From Rhynochetos jubatus (taxonomy: Eukaryota; Chordata; Aves; Eurypygiformes; Rhynochetidae), in contig CM050649.1 of the NCBI GenBank assembly GCA_027574665.1, positions 64,508,150 through 64,572,149 of the forward strand: a stretch of 64,000 nt of DNA. The letters run 5' to 3'. The notes beneath the pieces were generated by a model. It was given only the letters and a program-made list of their open reading frames with translations. It ran no database searches and was not told the origin of the DNA. Shown in pieces: positions 47,000-58,558 of this stretch; the stretch's first letter is position 1; every line of letters starts with the position of its first letter. The translations under genes and the position numbers were made by a program.

Positions 47000-47660
47000 A
47001 TTTGACTGGAAATGTTGATACCTGTGACCTGAGTATTAAATGTAGTCCACAAGTCCTTGAACATCCATGCCCTCTGTGGAAGGAAACAGGAGAGCTGTTT
47101 TCCCAGGACATGGAGAAGGCTAAGGTGCTCAATGATTTTTTTGCCTTGGTCTTCACTGGCAAGAGCACAAGCCGTACCCCCACAGTCACAGAAGTCAAGG
47201 GCAGGGACTGGGAGAATGGAGAGCCACCCACGGTCAGTGAAGATCAGGTTTGGGAACACCCGAGGAACCTGAAAGTGCACAAGTCCATGGGACCTGATGG
47301 AATATATCCATGGATTCTGAAAGGACTGGCAGATGAAGTTGCAAAACCTCTGTCCATCATATTTGAGAAGTCGTGGAAGACTAGTGAAGTTCCCACTAAC
47401 CAGAAAAGGGGAAACATAACCCCCATCTTTAAAAAGGCAAGAAAGGAGGATCTGGGGAACTACAGGTCAGTCAGTCTCACCTCTGTGCCTGGCAAGATCA
47501 TAGAGCAGATCCTCCTAGATACAATGCTAAGGGACATGGAAAATGAAGATGAGGCTTTGAGCAACCTGGTCTAGTGGAGGGTGTCCCTGACCATGGCAGG
47601 GGGGCTGGAACTAGATGATCTTTGAGGTTCCTCCCAACCCAACCCATTCTATGATTTTAT
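47000..47660 (+). mobile_element. CR1 retrotransposon copy with internal deletion
   Basis: The left part (to about 47547) encodes the start of the CR1 reverse-transcriptase region of ORF2. The right part (about 47548-47660) is the ORF2 C-terminus, stop and 3' UTR, ending in CCCATTCTATGATTTTAT, a degenerate octamer tail. Between them most of the reverse transcriptase is gone. Compared with other CR1 3' ends here, the segment containing the last few hundred bases of ORF2 (the ACSDRTRGN-type block) is also missing. The left border is not sharp; CR1 identity is clear from about 47087. It is the only young-looking CR1 in the window on the plus strand. Confidence 0.92.
47002..47574 (+). pseudogene. 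CR1 ORF2 remnant (reverse transcriptase with interior deleted)
   Basis: The 190-codon frame has no ATG at its left end (47002 is TTG; the first in-frame ATG is at 47110), so it is a fragment. About residues 28-50 match the region just before the CR1 polymerase domain (EKAKVLNDFFALVFTGK). Residues 95-100 are SMGPDG, followed by KPLSIIFEKSW. Residues 154-160 are YRSVSLT, where CR1 proteins usually have YRPVSLT. After RDMEN (about residue 181) the frame jumps to DEALSNLV and a TAG stop at 47572, the native C-terminus of CR1 ORF2 also seen in the copies at 30174 and 52686. The catalytic aspartate motifs, including the (F/Y)ADD box, are absent, so no polymerase can be made. The in-frame join explains why the frame is still open. 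Confidence 0.9.
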
Positions 47661-48309
47661 ACATAAAGTAAGGTATTTCCTCAGGGTGACATCTCCCATT
47701 GGCAGTGGGTAGGAAGACCAACTGTGCCAAAAAACTGTAAACACGAAGTGTCATTCAGGAAAGGATATAGAAAAGAAGAGAAGGGTTTGTTGACTTTTCT
47801 TTTGCTACAGAATATTTAAAACTGAATAAATATTTAGATACAGAAAAATGTTTTCCTTTCTAATACACTCTTTTTATGGGGATGCTGAGTGCACTTCCTC
47901 ACAGCAGAGCTCTACATAGAATGTTTTGTGTATATTATGTGCTGGGCTTTTCCATAACCAGCCATCGCTACTGCCTTTTCCTTAGCAGACCACAATAAAG
48001 CTGAGAGAACAATAACATCTGAGCTGTGCAATGGTTGAATTTCTGTTTTGGCCACTAAAATGAAATGTTTGTCAACATTTATAAACTCTTCTGGAATAAG
48101 GCTCTTCACTTATAGCTGTTACACTTCACATTGCTAAATATTCTTCAAGCTAGAAAGAGGAAGAAAATATAATTAAGGACCTTGCTGGAAAATGTAGATT
48201 TGAATCCCTGTTTGTATGAATATTCATTATACATGAAGTATAACAGGAGATACTCTGCACTTACCTGATAGTTTAGGTGTCCTTGGGGAAGGCTGCATTT
48301 CCTTCTCCG
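47661..48309. other. AT-rich sequence, no gene seen
   Basis: No gene or recognised repeat lies between the CR1 copy and the MIR-like fragment. Confidence 0.5.
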
Positions 48310-48380
48310 AATCAGGCAGAATGAGGATTTGAATCTTGGTCTCTCATGTCTCTGACCAGTACCTTGACTCACCAAACTGG
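48310..48380 (+). mobile_element. MIR-like / tRNA-derived SINE fragment
   Basis: ATCAGGCAGAATGAGGATTT followed by GAATCTTGGTCTCTCATGTC and then GACCAGTACCTTGACTCACC follows the tRNA-derived SINE pattern 'GGCAGA..GGATTTGAACCTGGGTCTCCCA...GTGCCCTAACCAC'. That pattern contains a B-box-like GATTTGAATC. It is short and diverged with no visible ends. Confidence 0.4.
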
Positions 48381-48707
48381 ATTCAGGTGGCTGTCAGGGG
48401 GGGAGAATATAAAATGGCACCTCATTTCCCTTACTTCCATGCATGGCACCAGTCCCGGTCCTTAAACGTAAAATGGTGAGGATGGGATGCAGATGTGTCA
48501 ACATAAGCATTGAATGCATTTGATCTGTCTTAGAGTAGCTGAACTATTTGAAGAGCTGAGGGGTAGGTCCCAGGAAGCTCTACAGTGGGGTACATGTGGG
48601 GTATTCAAGCAGTATTCAGATGACTCAAAGTACCTACGCTAAGGCAATGGAACTCAGTCTTAGTTTCAGAAATGCAAAAGCAAGGTATTGTGGTTTTTTC
48701 TGTGGTG

Positions 48708-48793
48708 TTTTTTTTTTCGTTTGTTTGTTTGTTTGTTTGTTTGTTTTTGGTTTTTGGTTTGTTTGCTTTTGGTTTTGGTTTTGGTTTTTTTTT
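48708..48793 (+). repeat. (GTTT)n / T-rich simple repeat
   Basis: Ten T residues are followed by CGTTTGTTTG repeats, then GGTTTTT- and GGTTTT-type units ending in a T-run. On the minus strand it reads (AAAC)n and A-runs, so it could be an expanded retroposon tail. No retroposon body is recognised. Confidence 0.9.
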
Positions 48794-50332
48794 TCTTATT
48801 AGGCCAAAGCTGAATGCTTATGAAACAAACTACATTCCTCCAACATCTCCCTGTTTTATCTTACAACAGGTACTTACTCTTGTGAAAATGAGAACAAATT
48901 ACCAAGATCACACTTAGCCATTGTTGCAGAGGTGAAGAGCAAAAGGAGTATTTCAGTCCACTGTTTCACTCACAGATTTCTCTCTAGGAAACAAACATGT
49001 GATCAGAAATTCTTCAAATATCACAGGCATATTGACCTCATGGAGCTCTCTAAGTGTCTAAAGAAAATGGTATGGCAGCAGCGGGCAGAAAATTCCTCAC
49101 ATTAGTGGGAAAAAACCTCTCTGTGGCAACCAGAGTGATCCAGAGCCAGCAAAGGTTTTGCAATATGTACTGCACTGGGCTTTCCTAAACGGGCACTTCA
49201 TTTTGGCACAAAATCGTAACTGAGAAAGTAGCTGGATTTTGCCTGTCAGCACGGATCATGTAGTATAATGGCTTCATATAACAGTTCCTCATTTATTTTT
49301 CAGCTCAGTTATTTGCTGTAGCATACAGCAGCTCAGATATACTGCCACAGCCTCTTGGAAAATATTGGCTGAGGTACTTTCAACTTATTTAAAACTGCTT
49401 TCTAGTTCAACTGTTTTCCACTATAGTTACATGAGAAATTGGGGGACAGTCAGTTTTAATGCTTAAAAATTCAGTTAATGAATAGAATTACTCTTAGAAT
49501 AGGGACCATTCTGCTTTCCACACAGCAGGCAGGTTGCTTACAGAGATTTTTGCAGGGCTCTTCACAGGCCCCACTGGTGAAGAGCCCACTGACTGCTGTG
49601 CTCAGATCCTGCAAACCCAGGAGCACTGCTGCTTTCTTTACATGGGCTGTCTGAGCAGCAACACCCACGCACACTGCTTCTGGTATCTTTCCAGACAGGA
49701 GAATGAGCTCAGCAATGGTCTATGCCCAGAGCAGACATTAGTGTTCAGACAACAAGTATGTGGGTCACGGAATGCAAAGCTTTGGTTAACGTTAGTTGGA
49801 GCCAAGACCCCTGTGAACGTTATGCAGGTGTACTTCAAGAGAACAACCTCACATGTTTTATACAAATGTGAAGAAATATCATGTGTTAGAAAGGTTGATA
49901 TGGTTTTCCATATGGTCATGGAGGCCACGAGCATGCCTGTCAGCTGCTCCCTGTAAACTGCCGTTGCTATTAACACCTAAAGAATTCTCCATACTACCAA
50001 AGTCCTTGGCCCAGAAGGATCTCTTGGATTATACATATCTTTAGGATTACGTTTTTCTTCTTCCATGCTAGGGAGAATTGGTGTGTCAGTTTATGATGGG
50101 ATCATATTTCAACCTAAACTGAAAAATGGTTTGGGTGGTCTCTCCTCATCTGACTGAAAACTCATCCCAGGGTGCTGAGTCAGTTGTTTTTATTGCTATT
50201 ATTTGGATGTCCATAAATAAACCCAAAATGTCCTTGTGTACAGTGACTCACTGTTGGGATGGTCTTTGTTTCTGAAAATAGAATGGTGCATGCTCACAGG
50301 ATGTGTGAGACAAAGGATTAATTGTCTTGCTG
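48794..50332. other. Unique-looking sequence, no gene seen
   Basis: The plus strand is open for 140 codons at 49534-49956, and the minus strand for 112 codons over almost the same place. The conceptual plus product has many Cys and His residues in no regular pattern. No gene call is justified. Confidence 0.45.
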
Positions 50333-50455
50333 TGTTACAGATAAAAGAACTGTTAGATAGACTGGGTGCCTTGCTTGAGCTCACACAGAGTCCGCAGGGA
50401 GAGCTGGACTATTCTAACATCATTCTGGTCTCCTGCCCACAAGTTCATCCATGTC
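50333..50455 (+). mobile_element. MIR-like CORE-SINE fragment
   Basis: The order TTACAGATAAAAGAACTG, GTGCCTTGCTTGAGCTCACA, CAGAGT, GCAGGGAGAGCTGGA, then CTGGTCTCCTGCCCAC follows the MIR pattern 'TTACAGATGAGGAAACTG...GTGACTTGCCCAAGGTCACACAG...GGCAGAGCTGGGA...CAGGTCTCCTGACTCC'. This is the clearest MIR-like copy of the window. The 158-codon frame that overlaps it (50236-50712) is incidental. Confidence 0.6.
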
Positions 50456-52685
50456 CAAAGACAAAATTCAGAGGAACGTGTAAGCCAGGAATCCAACTTC
50501 CATATCTGACTCGTTATTTTTTTGCTAATGATCCTCTGCTCTCTAAGCGCCTGGCATCATCTTGCATAGTAAGAGAATTAAAGATAGGAGTGACCTCTAA
50601 TCTTCCTGCCACTATGTCAGCTAACAATGTCAGCTCAGGGACAGCACGCTGCCTGCATTTGGTGAAACAAGGGGTCTGTTTTCCAGGGGCTGTTTTGATA
50701 AGCTCAGCCTAGCCCCACTGAGAGGGAGCAGTGAGTGAGGTGATGTCAACCCAACTTGGACTGCCTCTTCTCTCTTTCCAGGCTTGGCTGTTTGCTGGCT
50801 GGGTATGAGGACACTTCCTTGGGTTTGGGGGATTATCGCATTACCCTTTCGTTTCCTCCTTAATTCAATATATTGTACCCAATAATTTTTGGCTGCCATT
50901 ACTTGGTCTCTATGACACAGGCGCTGGCAAAATATTTTAGAGATTATTGAACTTCTTTTTTTTAAATACATGTCTATTTATTTTAGTTCTGAGTATCCCA
51001 TGATGCAGACTTACTGCTTAGAGTTTACAAATACTGAGAAAGATCAGAGCATCTGAAACTTTAGTCCTTTCTGTAGACTGCCTATTTAGTCTAAATATTA
51101 CCATACTGTTACCTTGTAGACTGGCTGTGGGGACTTAGGAGGGACTCAGAATCAGGTTAAACATGATACCCCTAGACAATGAAAATAATTAGTCACGTGA
51201 GAAGATTTATGCCATCTCACTCAACCCTCTCCACCTCCTTGCATGTACCTCCTAGATTTGTTAGAAGTCCTCCTGTCAGTCCTATTACAGGCAGGTTAAA
51301 AGCCCTTGTAAGAGTTTTCTTGGCATGATATGGTAAGGCACTAGTTGTTTTTTCTTGTCATTTAACAACACCTCTCTTTCCTTGCTGTACTCATGGCAAA
51401 GGAAGAAGTTCCAGGAGACCTCAGGCTTGGTCTGTGTCCAAAAGAATTATCTTTGTAACGGGATAATACTTACCACGTCAGTTAGCAAGGCTTTAGGTCT
51501 GGATTATGTTTGCAATCTAGTGCAAAGCTATGATACCAGATCAGAGTATCTGGCCCATTCTGTGTGACAACTGAGTGACAATTCTGCATATTGCAACAGG
51601 GCTTCTGTCATTAGATATATTTGTTCACACAAAGAGAAAGAAGTTGTTTGGGATTTATTCTGGCTCATTATGTAGAATCAAAAAATGCTTGGCTGTGGCA
51701 GCGTAGCTGTCTTGACCCAGGGTGGCTGTAAGAAAAACAAAGCTTCCATTCATGAAAAGAATTCAAGAAAGAAAATCAGAGTTCTGGTAGAAACTCCCTT
51801 CACCACAGATATCATTTTAGAGGAAGAGTTGGCTACTCTGGGCTAAATTTCCTTTCCTATAATATAAGTTTTGTACTCAAAAATTTAACTGGATAAGTAA
51901 CAGATGTTTTATTCAGGTGACTGAGTGACAAATTAAGAAAATACTGGGACTGAAAGAGCACAAAATGTATTCATTCATGTAGTCTTTTAAATTACATTTA
52001 CACATATGTCCTCCCCTCTCAAGTTACACAGGAAAAAATAATATTTGCAAGTCAATCAGAACCATTTACTTCAATGTAAATCAAAGAGTTTGTATTTGGC
52101 ATTCCTTTTGTTTAGTTGGTAGGGTTTTCTTAAACATTTATTTGCAGGGGAAGAATTGTTTACTGTCTTTTTATTTGTTTTTTTTTAAAACCTTCTTCTG
52201 TCTGGCATCAGGCCATGGCTTGAGATCGTCTAAAATGCTGCCAGCCAAGCATATTTAACCCATCTATGAGACCTCACTTTTCAAATGCAAACCCAAATAA
52301 TCTACAGATACTCAGATTTTCTTTTCCCCTTGTTTCCTTGGATATATTGAGATGGAATTAAGTGATTCCTTTCCAAAGTATAAAAAAATAAGTTTAAAAA
52401 GTGCTAATGTATCAAAATGTTATCTATGGTGTTAGATATATATTTATCAGGAATAACACCATCTTGGCTGATCTAACCCAGGGAAATCCTAGATGGGCAT
52501 CCTGATCTCCCTCCACCTTCCTCCGTGACTCCAGCTCCCAGCAAGACTCATTTATGTTTGTGCCAGGCTTTTCTCTGCATCTTGACACCTGCAAGCCACA
52601 GTCTTCCTGTAGATGCATTTGGCTCAAGCCCCAGTAGCCCAGAGGCAGGGCTTGTCAACACCTGGCCTGGAACACTTTTAAGGAC
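50456..52685. other. AT-rich sequence, no gene seen
   Basis: No recognised gene or repeat, except a T-run at about 52168-52185. The sequence turns GC-richer from about 52470 up to the CR1 copy. Confidence 0.5.
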
Positions 52686-53165
52686 TAGAATCATAGAACC
52701 ATAGAATCACAGAAAGGTTTGGGTTGGAAGGGACCTTAAAGACCATCTAGTTCCAACCCCCCTGCCATGGGCAGGGACACCCTCCACTAGACCAGGTTGC
52801 TCAGAGCCTCATCCAGCCTGGCCTGGAACACTTCCAGGGATGGGGCACCCACAGCTTCTCTGGGCAACCTGTTCCAGTGCCTCACCACCCTCTCTGAAGA
52901 ATTTTTTCCTGATATCCAGTCTAAATATATCCTCTTTCAATTTAAACCTGTTACCCCTTGTCCTGTCACTACAGGCCCTTGTAAAAAGAAACTTCCAGAG
53001 CATTCTTGTAAAGCCCCTTCAGGCACTGGAAGGCTTGCTCTAAGTGTCCCTGGAGCCTTCTCTTCTCCATGATGAACAAGCCAAATTCTCTCAGCCTTTA
53101 TTCATAAGAGAGATACTCCAGCCCTCTGATCATCTAAGTTGGCTCTCTATTTAACCTGCTTTGGA
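52686..53165 (-). mobile_element. CR1 retrotransposon, 5'-truncated 3' end with octamer tail
   Basis: On the plus strand it opens with three ATTCTATG-type tail units in reverse complement (TAGAATCATAGAACCATAGAATCACAGAA), followed by the same 3' UTR blocks as the copy at 30174. In the sense direction the minus frame 53003-52809 reads ACSDRTRGNRFKLKE and FRLDIRKKFF, the well-known C-terminal part of CR1 ORF2. A one-base shift then separates it from the final DEALSNLV and TAG stop. The left (5') end fades near 53165 after the GCCCTCTGATCATCT block. The frame break shows it is dead. Confidence 0.95.
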
Positions 53166-53770
53166 TTTATCTACTGTGACAAAATGTCCTCAGCAGGGTT
53201 CATGTTTTTTCCGGTGATCTATATACACAAAGTGTATAGTAGGAGTGATGGCCGGTGGGGCTGGCTGAGTTTGGCTGACCTGGCTGGGCAGAGGTTCGTG
53301 TATCAGTAAGGCACTATTGATGCAAAATTATGTCTGCAGAAAGAATTTCAGATTTCAAATGCTCTGAACTGTTTCAGTATTTGTAAACCCAAGGATATAA
53401 AAGTAAAATAAATACTTTTACCTTAAGACGAATAGATAAAGAGATAGTCACTGATGCTCAGAGCGGTACCCTAGCTCCGTGTTGGCAGTTAGAAGGTTGT
53501 GGTCACATTCCGTGCCTAAGACATTTGGTGTTGAACTAGCTCGCGGGAAAACACCATTCCTGTCCCAAGTGCTTTACAATAACCTGTAGCTTCCTTCAAA
53601 ATTAAAACCATCAGCAACTTATATCAAATAAATTCAAAGCAGGCTTTCATTTAGTAGCCTGTTGTGTGAACTCTGGCTGGAGGCTCATTTCTGGGACATC
53701 TTCACAGAAGGGGAGGCCAATGGCTAAGCATTGTCTGTGTATATTAGTGGATAACACTTACTAGATATAT
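53166..53770. other. Spacer between two CR1 copies, no gene seen
   Basis: Unique-looking DNA. The first 50 bases may still hold very diverged CR1 sequence. No other feature is seen. Confidence 0.45.
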
Positions 53771-53840
53771 AGAGTCATAGAATGGTTAGGTTGGAAGGGA
53801 CCTGAAAGATCATCTAGTTCCAACCCCCCTGCCGTGGGCT
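53771..53840 (-). mobile_element. CR1 3'-terminal fragment (about 70 bp)
   Basis: AGAGTCATAGAATGGTTAGG followed by TTGGAAGGGACCTGAAAGAT and CATCTAGTTCCAACCCCCCTGCC is the last 70 bases of a CR1 in reverse complement, with one octamer unit. It stops sharply at GCCGTGGGCT. It has its own substitutions relative to the copy 600 bases to its left, so it is an independent, extremely truncated insertion or a deletion remnant. Confidence 0.9.
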
Positions 53841-56494
53841 ACAATAAGTGACAATTATGCACTATGTTATTCCCTAAGTCTTGTTTTCTCTTTAGTGTAA
53901 AATGAATTCTAAACAACAGGGTGTAGGGAAAAGCAGGGAGAGAGGGGCAATTGTCCTGCCAGGGCAATCCTTTCCTCTGAGAAATCTGATATCTGAGTTG
54001 AGAGGTGCAAGGGCATGAGAATAACAGCACAAGGAGAACAGCAGGAGAACAATGCAGGAAAAATACAGTTTAGGTGAAAGATTACAGAGTGAAAGACAGA
54101 GTAGAGAATTGCAAATCTGAGATCCTTAGCATTACAAAGGTTAAGGCACAGTTTGAAAGTGGGGAACTTGAGGGATTTGATGAGACAGTCATTATTCCTC
54201 ACAGAAAGAAAGGCAAGGTCAATAGGAAAATAAATAGACCCCTGGAAGCTTGACAGGGTTTTACAAGCTCCCTTAATTGCTCAGTTTCCTCCCTGTGCAT
54301 CTTTCAGAGCAATAATGATACCTGGCTCTACAAGCCAGTGGTGAGAAGCCAGCTTGAGGACTGAGGAGTTTAGGTTTGAGCTTAAATCCCTGCCATGGGC
54401 AGCACACTGCTGCAGGAAAAGGGGGAATTATTAGGTGTATGGCAAATATGCCAACAGCTGTGGTTGATGGATGTGGAAGTGTATCCTTTTGGAGGAGATC
54501 TGGAACCAGAAGAATTCTGTCCTAAATTTTTAGGGCTTGCTCAGCCTGTGATGCTTTCACGACCAAAACTGTAGCCCTCCACTAAGTGAGGCTCCCAGCT
54601 GCTTGGTCAGCAAAGACGTTAACCATAACCAACCTCAGGTCAGCTCTTGTGAAGCCTCCATCATTTTTGACCATCTGAGGACACACTGAAGAAGAGAAGC
54701 CTTGCCAGGTGAATTTCTTAACAACTCAGAGCATCCTTGCCTGACCTGTCCAAGGGTTGTGAAACAAATTTCTCCAGAGAACTCCTTGCTTAGTTGCTTA
54801 ACAGCAACAGCTCTAATCGGTGTGGAAGCCAAAAATCTGGAAAGGTAAATGACACTGTGTAAAAGAACTAACAGCCAGGAGTCTGGTTGTAATACTGCTT
54901 TCTTGACAAAGAACAAGAATCTGGAAGAGATGTCTAGCATAAAATAAATTTGAAGATATGGAGAGTGGTTTCTCTGGCGGATAACATGATGCCCTTGGCA
55001 CAGACTGTGGTGGTCCCTAGTAATGTGCAGTAGATACTGGTGGGCTTTCCAGTATCGGGTAATAGAAAAGACATTTCTACCACTTCTTTATTGTAAACAT
55101 TTTCAGTTTCTAGGAGTTCCACTAATATAAACTGGATGCAGGCAGTTTTGCTTAAAAGTAATAATGTTAAAATTGCAATCAACTATTCATAAATTGCCTA
55201 AAACCATGCTGCTACTCTTGGTTTCATGGCTCAGTGCTCAAAGTTTGTAAAAAAAAATGTGACTGTACTGAAAACCCTTGAGAAATGCTAGTCTTCAATT
55301 GCTTATTTGGGAGTGACATTAATTACAAAACACCCAGGCATAGCAACCACATAGAAAGGTGTCAGTGACAATGGCATGAATACACCTAAGGGCTTTGGCC
55401 ACTTAACCTGCATGTTTTTGAATCAATTCAAGCTGACTAATAAGATGACAGATTAAAAGGTTCTTTTTTTTCACCCCCAAATCCAAATCCAAACTTTGCT
55501 GCAAGGCTCAAAACTGTGATGATGCCTTTTTTGGGCCACTTGTTCAAACAGGTTTAGCTCTGTGCAAAACCCATGCAAGCAGGGTATACACCGCTTTAAA
55601 GGATAAGGCAATGAATGTCTTAGCCAACACACACAAAATATAACCTGTATTTAACAAGCCATGGCTTGTTATGCTTCCAACACCAAGAAACTCAGTGTTT
55701 GTAGGCCAGGTGGGCATTGTTTAGGAAGAGAAGGAACTGCTTTGCTGCATGGCATAGATGCTGTTGCTGAATTGCTATCCTCCAGCACCTCTTCTTTTTT
55801 TTTTTTCTTTAGGGTTTTAGACCCTTCCATGACAGTATTTTCCCTCTTCAGTCTTTGAGCTACTAATTATCTTGTCTCAGAATTCTTACCTGTCTGCAAT
55901 TTCATCTTCCTCGTTGCTGTTCTGCAGACCTTTTCACAGGTCTTTCTCAAACTGAGTAATTTCCTGAGAATTCTGAGCCAAGTTGTACAGCTAAGCCATG
56001 TCAGTGTGGGCTTCCCATTCCTCGTACACCTGGGACAAGTTTCAAGGGAGTACAGAGACAGAGACCTACATGGCCTTGTTTTTCATATTCCCCACCAGGA
56101 AAGGGTAAATAAAACAAGGAATAGAAACTGTAGCAAATACTTTCCCATATGCTGAATTTTCACTTTAGAAAAGCTTCTAAATGATATTTGAAAGAGCTTT
56201 TGAGGTGAATCGTCTGAGTTTTTGCTGACCACTTTCAAAATAGGACAGTTTGTTGTTACACATATTACTTTGTACTAATATTGTGATTCTGAAGTACAGG
56301 TGCAAAGTGATGAAAAAGATAAGTAAGGATCCCTACATGTGAGTTTGAGCCTTTTTCTGGCTGAATATTATCCACACACAGTGGCCACTTGTGCCCTCTT
56401 GGCTCGGGCCAGATCATAATAAAGATTGTAGTTAATGTCTCTCCTTCTGCAGAATTGTTTATAGAATTGAGAAATATTTTAAACTTCACATAAA
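53841..56494. other. Unique-looking sequence, no gene seen
   Basis: A T-rich patch (about 55795-55812) and ordinary AT-rich DNA. Minus-strand frames of 97 and 101 codons (54202-53909, 54940-54635) carry no recognised motif. Confidence 0.5.
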
Positions 56495-57340
56495 ATCAGA
56501 GAGCAAATTAGGTTAGAAGGGAACTCTGGAGGTTTCTACTCCATACTCTGTTCAAAAGAATGGTGGCTTCAAAGTCAGATCAGGTTGCTCAGAGCCTTTT
56601 CCAGTCCAGTTTTAAAAATCTGCAAGAATGGTGATCACATGAATCTCATATGACATAAATTTCACAGGAATATTCCAGTATTTGACAGTCCTCACCATGA
56701 ACACGGTTTTCTTTATGTTCAGTCAGAATTTTTGTGCCAATTTGCTCTTTGTAGTGCACCTGAGAAGAGTCTGGCCTCATCTCCTGTGCAACCCTTCTTT
56801 ACATAGTGGAAGATGGTAGTTAAATTGCCACTTGGTCTTGTTTTTTTCAGGCTAAATAAGACCATCTCCTTTATATTTTATATCATGTGTTTCAGCTCTT
56901 GTCATTAACCCTTTTCTGGACTCTCAAGTTTTGTAACATCTCTTTTATCCTGGGGAGCCCAAACTAGACACACTGCTCCAGAAATGTCCCCACAGATGAT
57001 CAGCAAGCAGAACAACTTCTCTTGGCTTGCTGACTGTGATATTGATAATACAGCCCAGAATGCAGTTGGTTGTCATCTCTGGGCACATTGTTCATCTTGG
57101 TGTCCACTAGGACCACTGGGCCTTCTCTGAACAGCTGCTTCATAGGCAGCATCCCCTCAGCCTGTCCTGGTGCTTGTTATTACACAAGCCCAGGTTCAGC
57201 AGTTTGCACTTGTCTTTGCTGAACTTCCTGAGGTTCCCATCAGCCCATTTTTTCCAGCCTGTCAAGGCTACTCTGGATGGCAGCCCTGCCCTCCAGTTTA
57301 TCAGCCACTCACTCACCTCCCCCCAGTCTGCAAATCATAA
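56495..57340 (-). mobile_element. Older CR1 retrotransposon, about 850 bp of ORF2 and 3' UTR
   Basis: In reverse complement it follows CR1 from its 3' region (TTAGGTTAGAAGGGA...CAGATCAGGTTGCTCAGAGCC) inward. Recognisable landmarks are 'CTGGGGAGCCCAAACTAGACACACTGCTCCAGA', 'CAGCCCAGAATGCAGTTGG', 'TTGGTGTCCACTAGGACC', 'AGCAGTTTGCACTTGTC', 'CCAGCCTGTCAAGGCTACTCTGGATGGCAGCCCTGCC' and 'TTTATCAGCCACTC'. Substitutions and indels are frequent and no long sense frame survives, so it is older than the copies at 30174, 47000 and 52686. The tail octamers are not visible. The 63-codon plus frame here is antisense noise. Confidence 0.88.
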
Positions 57341-58536
57341 TAATTTGCACACAGGTTGCACTTAACCTGTCCTTTTTCCTCAAGTGATATCAGTAGGAAT
57401 AGGTGGTACTCACTAGAAAGAGAAAAAACAATCTTGGAGCTTGTGGTAAATTTTACAACAATTCCCACAACTATGTGTAGGGTCATCTCCCGAGCTGTTA
57501 TGCACTGCCATTATTCCCTCCACTGTCTTTAAGTTTTATTTTCTATTGTTCATCTCCCCTTACAAGAAGAAAGAGAATGAAATCCTAAGTTCATCCACAA
57601 CATTGACAAAACTATCATTTACTTCTTATCCCAGCATTCAATTTGATATTTCAGCTCTTCTGTTACAAAAAGTTCAGCTGAAAAGATGCCGTGAATGAAG
57701 AATACACCAGAATGTTTTATAGTTTACATTGCTAAACATAATAATGCACAAAAAGCTTCAGAAATTATACAAAAAACACAATACCTTTACAATAGAATAG
57801 CTCGTTTTGCACTTTATGTGAATTTTGGCTTGTAATTTGCTTAAAAGCCCTGCAGAGAGAAGCATTTATGTCTTGATAAAAATAGTTATCATATATATTA
57901 GTGCACTTAGATTGTCTTGTTTCCATGGGCAATGAAGTTTGAGGTTAATCTCATCTAATCTAAATGACACTCACGTTAGATTCTACCAGAGAGCTGCAGT
58001 GCGAGGGATCCCATGTCTGATCAGCCAAGTAGGTACTTAACTCCTAGATTTCTTAAAAGGAGCATTATTTCCAGATGCCTTATGCTTATATTGTGTCCTC
58101 AGTTCAACTCAAACGTCAGAAAGCAATTAACTGTTTTCATCCCTGCTTCTGGCTGGATGCACAGACAGTAGCAAGTTGCCTGGCTTTCAGAACATTTGAC
58201 ATGAAGGTCTAAATTTCCACTTCAGTGGATGGGATTCATCTCTCTGCCTCCTATTAACATTAATGGGGATCCCTTCACTAAATCCCCTGCAGTACACTGA
58301 AAATCTCTTCCTGTTTATGACTCAGGGTCATGTTGTTGTTTCTCCCTGGATTGTGTCCTGAGGGGATTATTTCCATTTTTATACCCATGCTTTCATATAA
58401 AATAGAAGGAAATGATTTTAACCTTTCCAGGCAGCATAATTTGCCTCTCATGAGTCTCTAGGAGCTTTAAGATGATTAATAGGTTGTAGTTCTTTTTTTC
58501 CTCTAAACTTGGCCACACCAAGAAACAGTTCTTATG
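57341..58536. other. AT-rich sequence, no gene seen
   Basis: No gene or further repeat is recognised to the right of the old CR1 copy. Confidence 0.5.
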
Positions 58537-58558
58537 CCCCCCCCCCCACCCCACCCCC
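58537..58558 (+). repeat. C-rich homopolymer tract
   Basis: Eleven C residues, then ACCCCACCCCC and AAAAAA. The complementary strand is a short G-run array with three G blocks. Confidence 0.85.

Noticed and set aside
49534..49956. Cys/His-rich 140-codon plus-strand frame, considered as a zinc-finger fragment
   Set aside because: Cys and His spacing is irregular, with no C2H2 or RING pattern, and the opposite strand is open over the same place.
50236..50712. 158-codon plus-strand frame
   Set aside because: It runs through a MIR-like SINE fragment and has no protein-family features.
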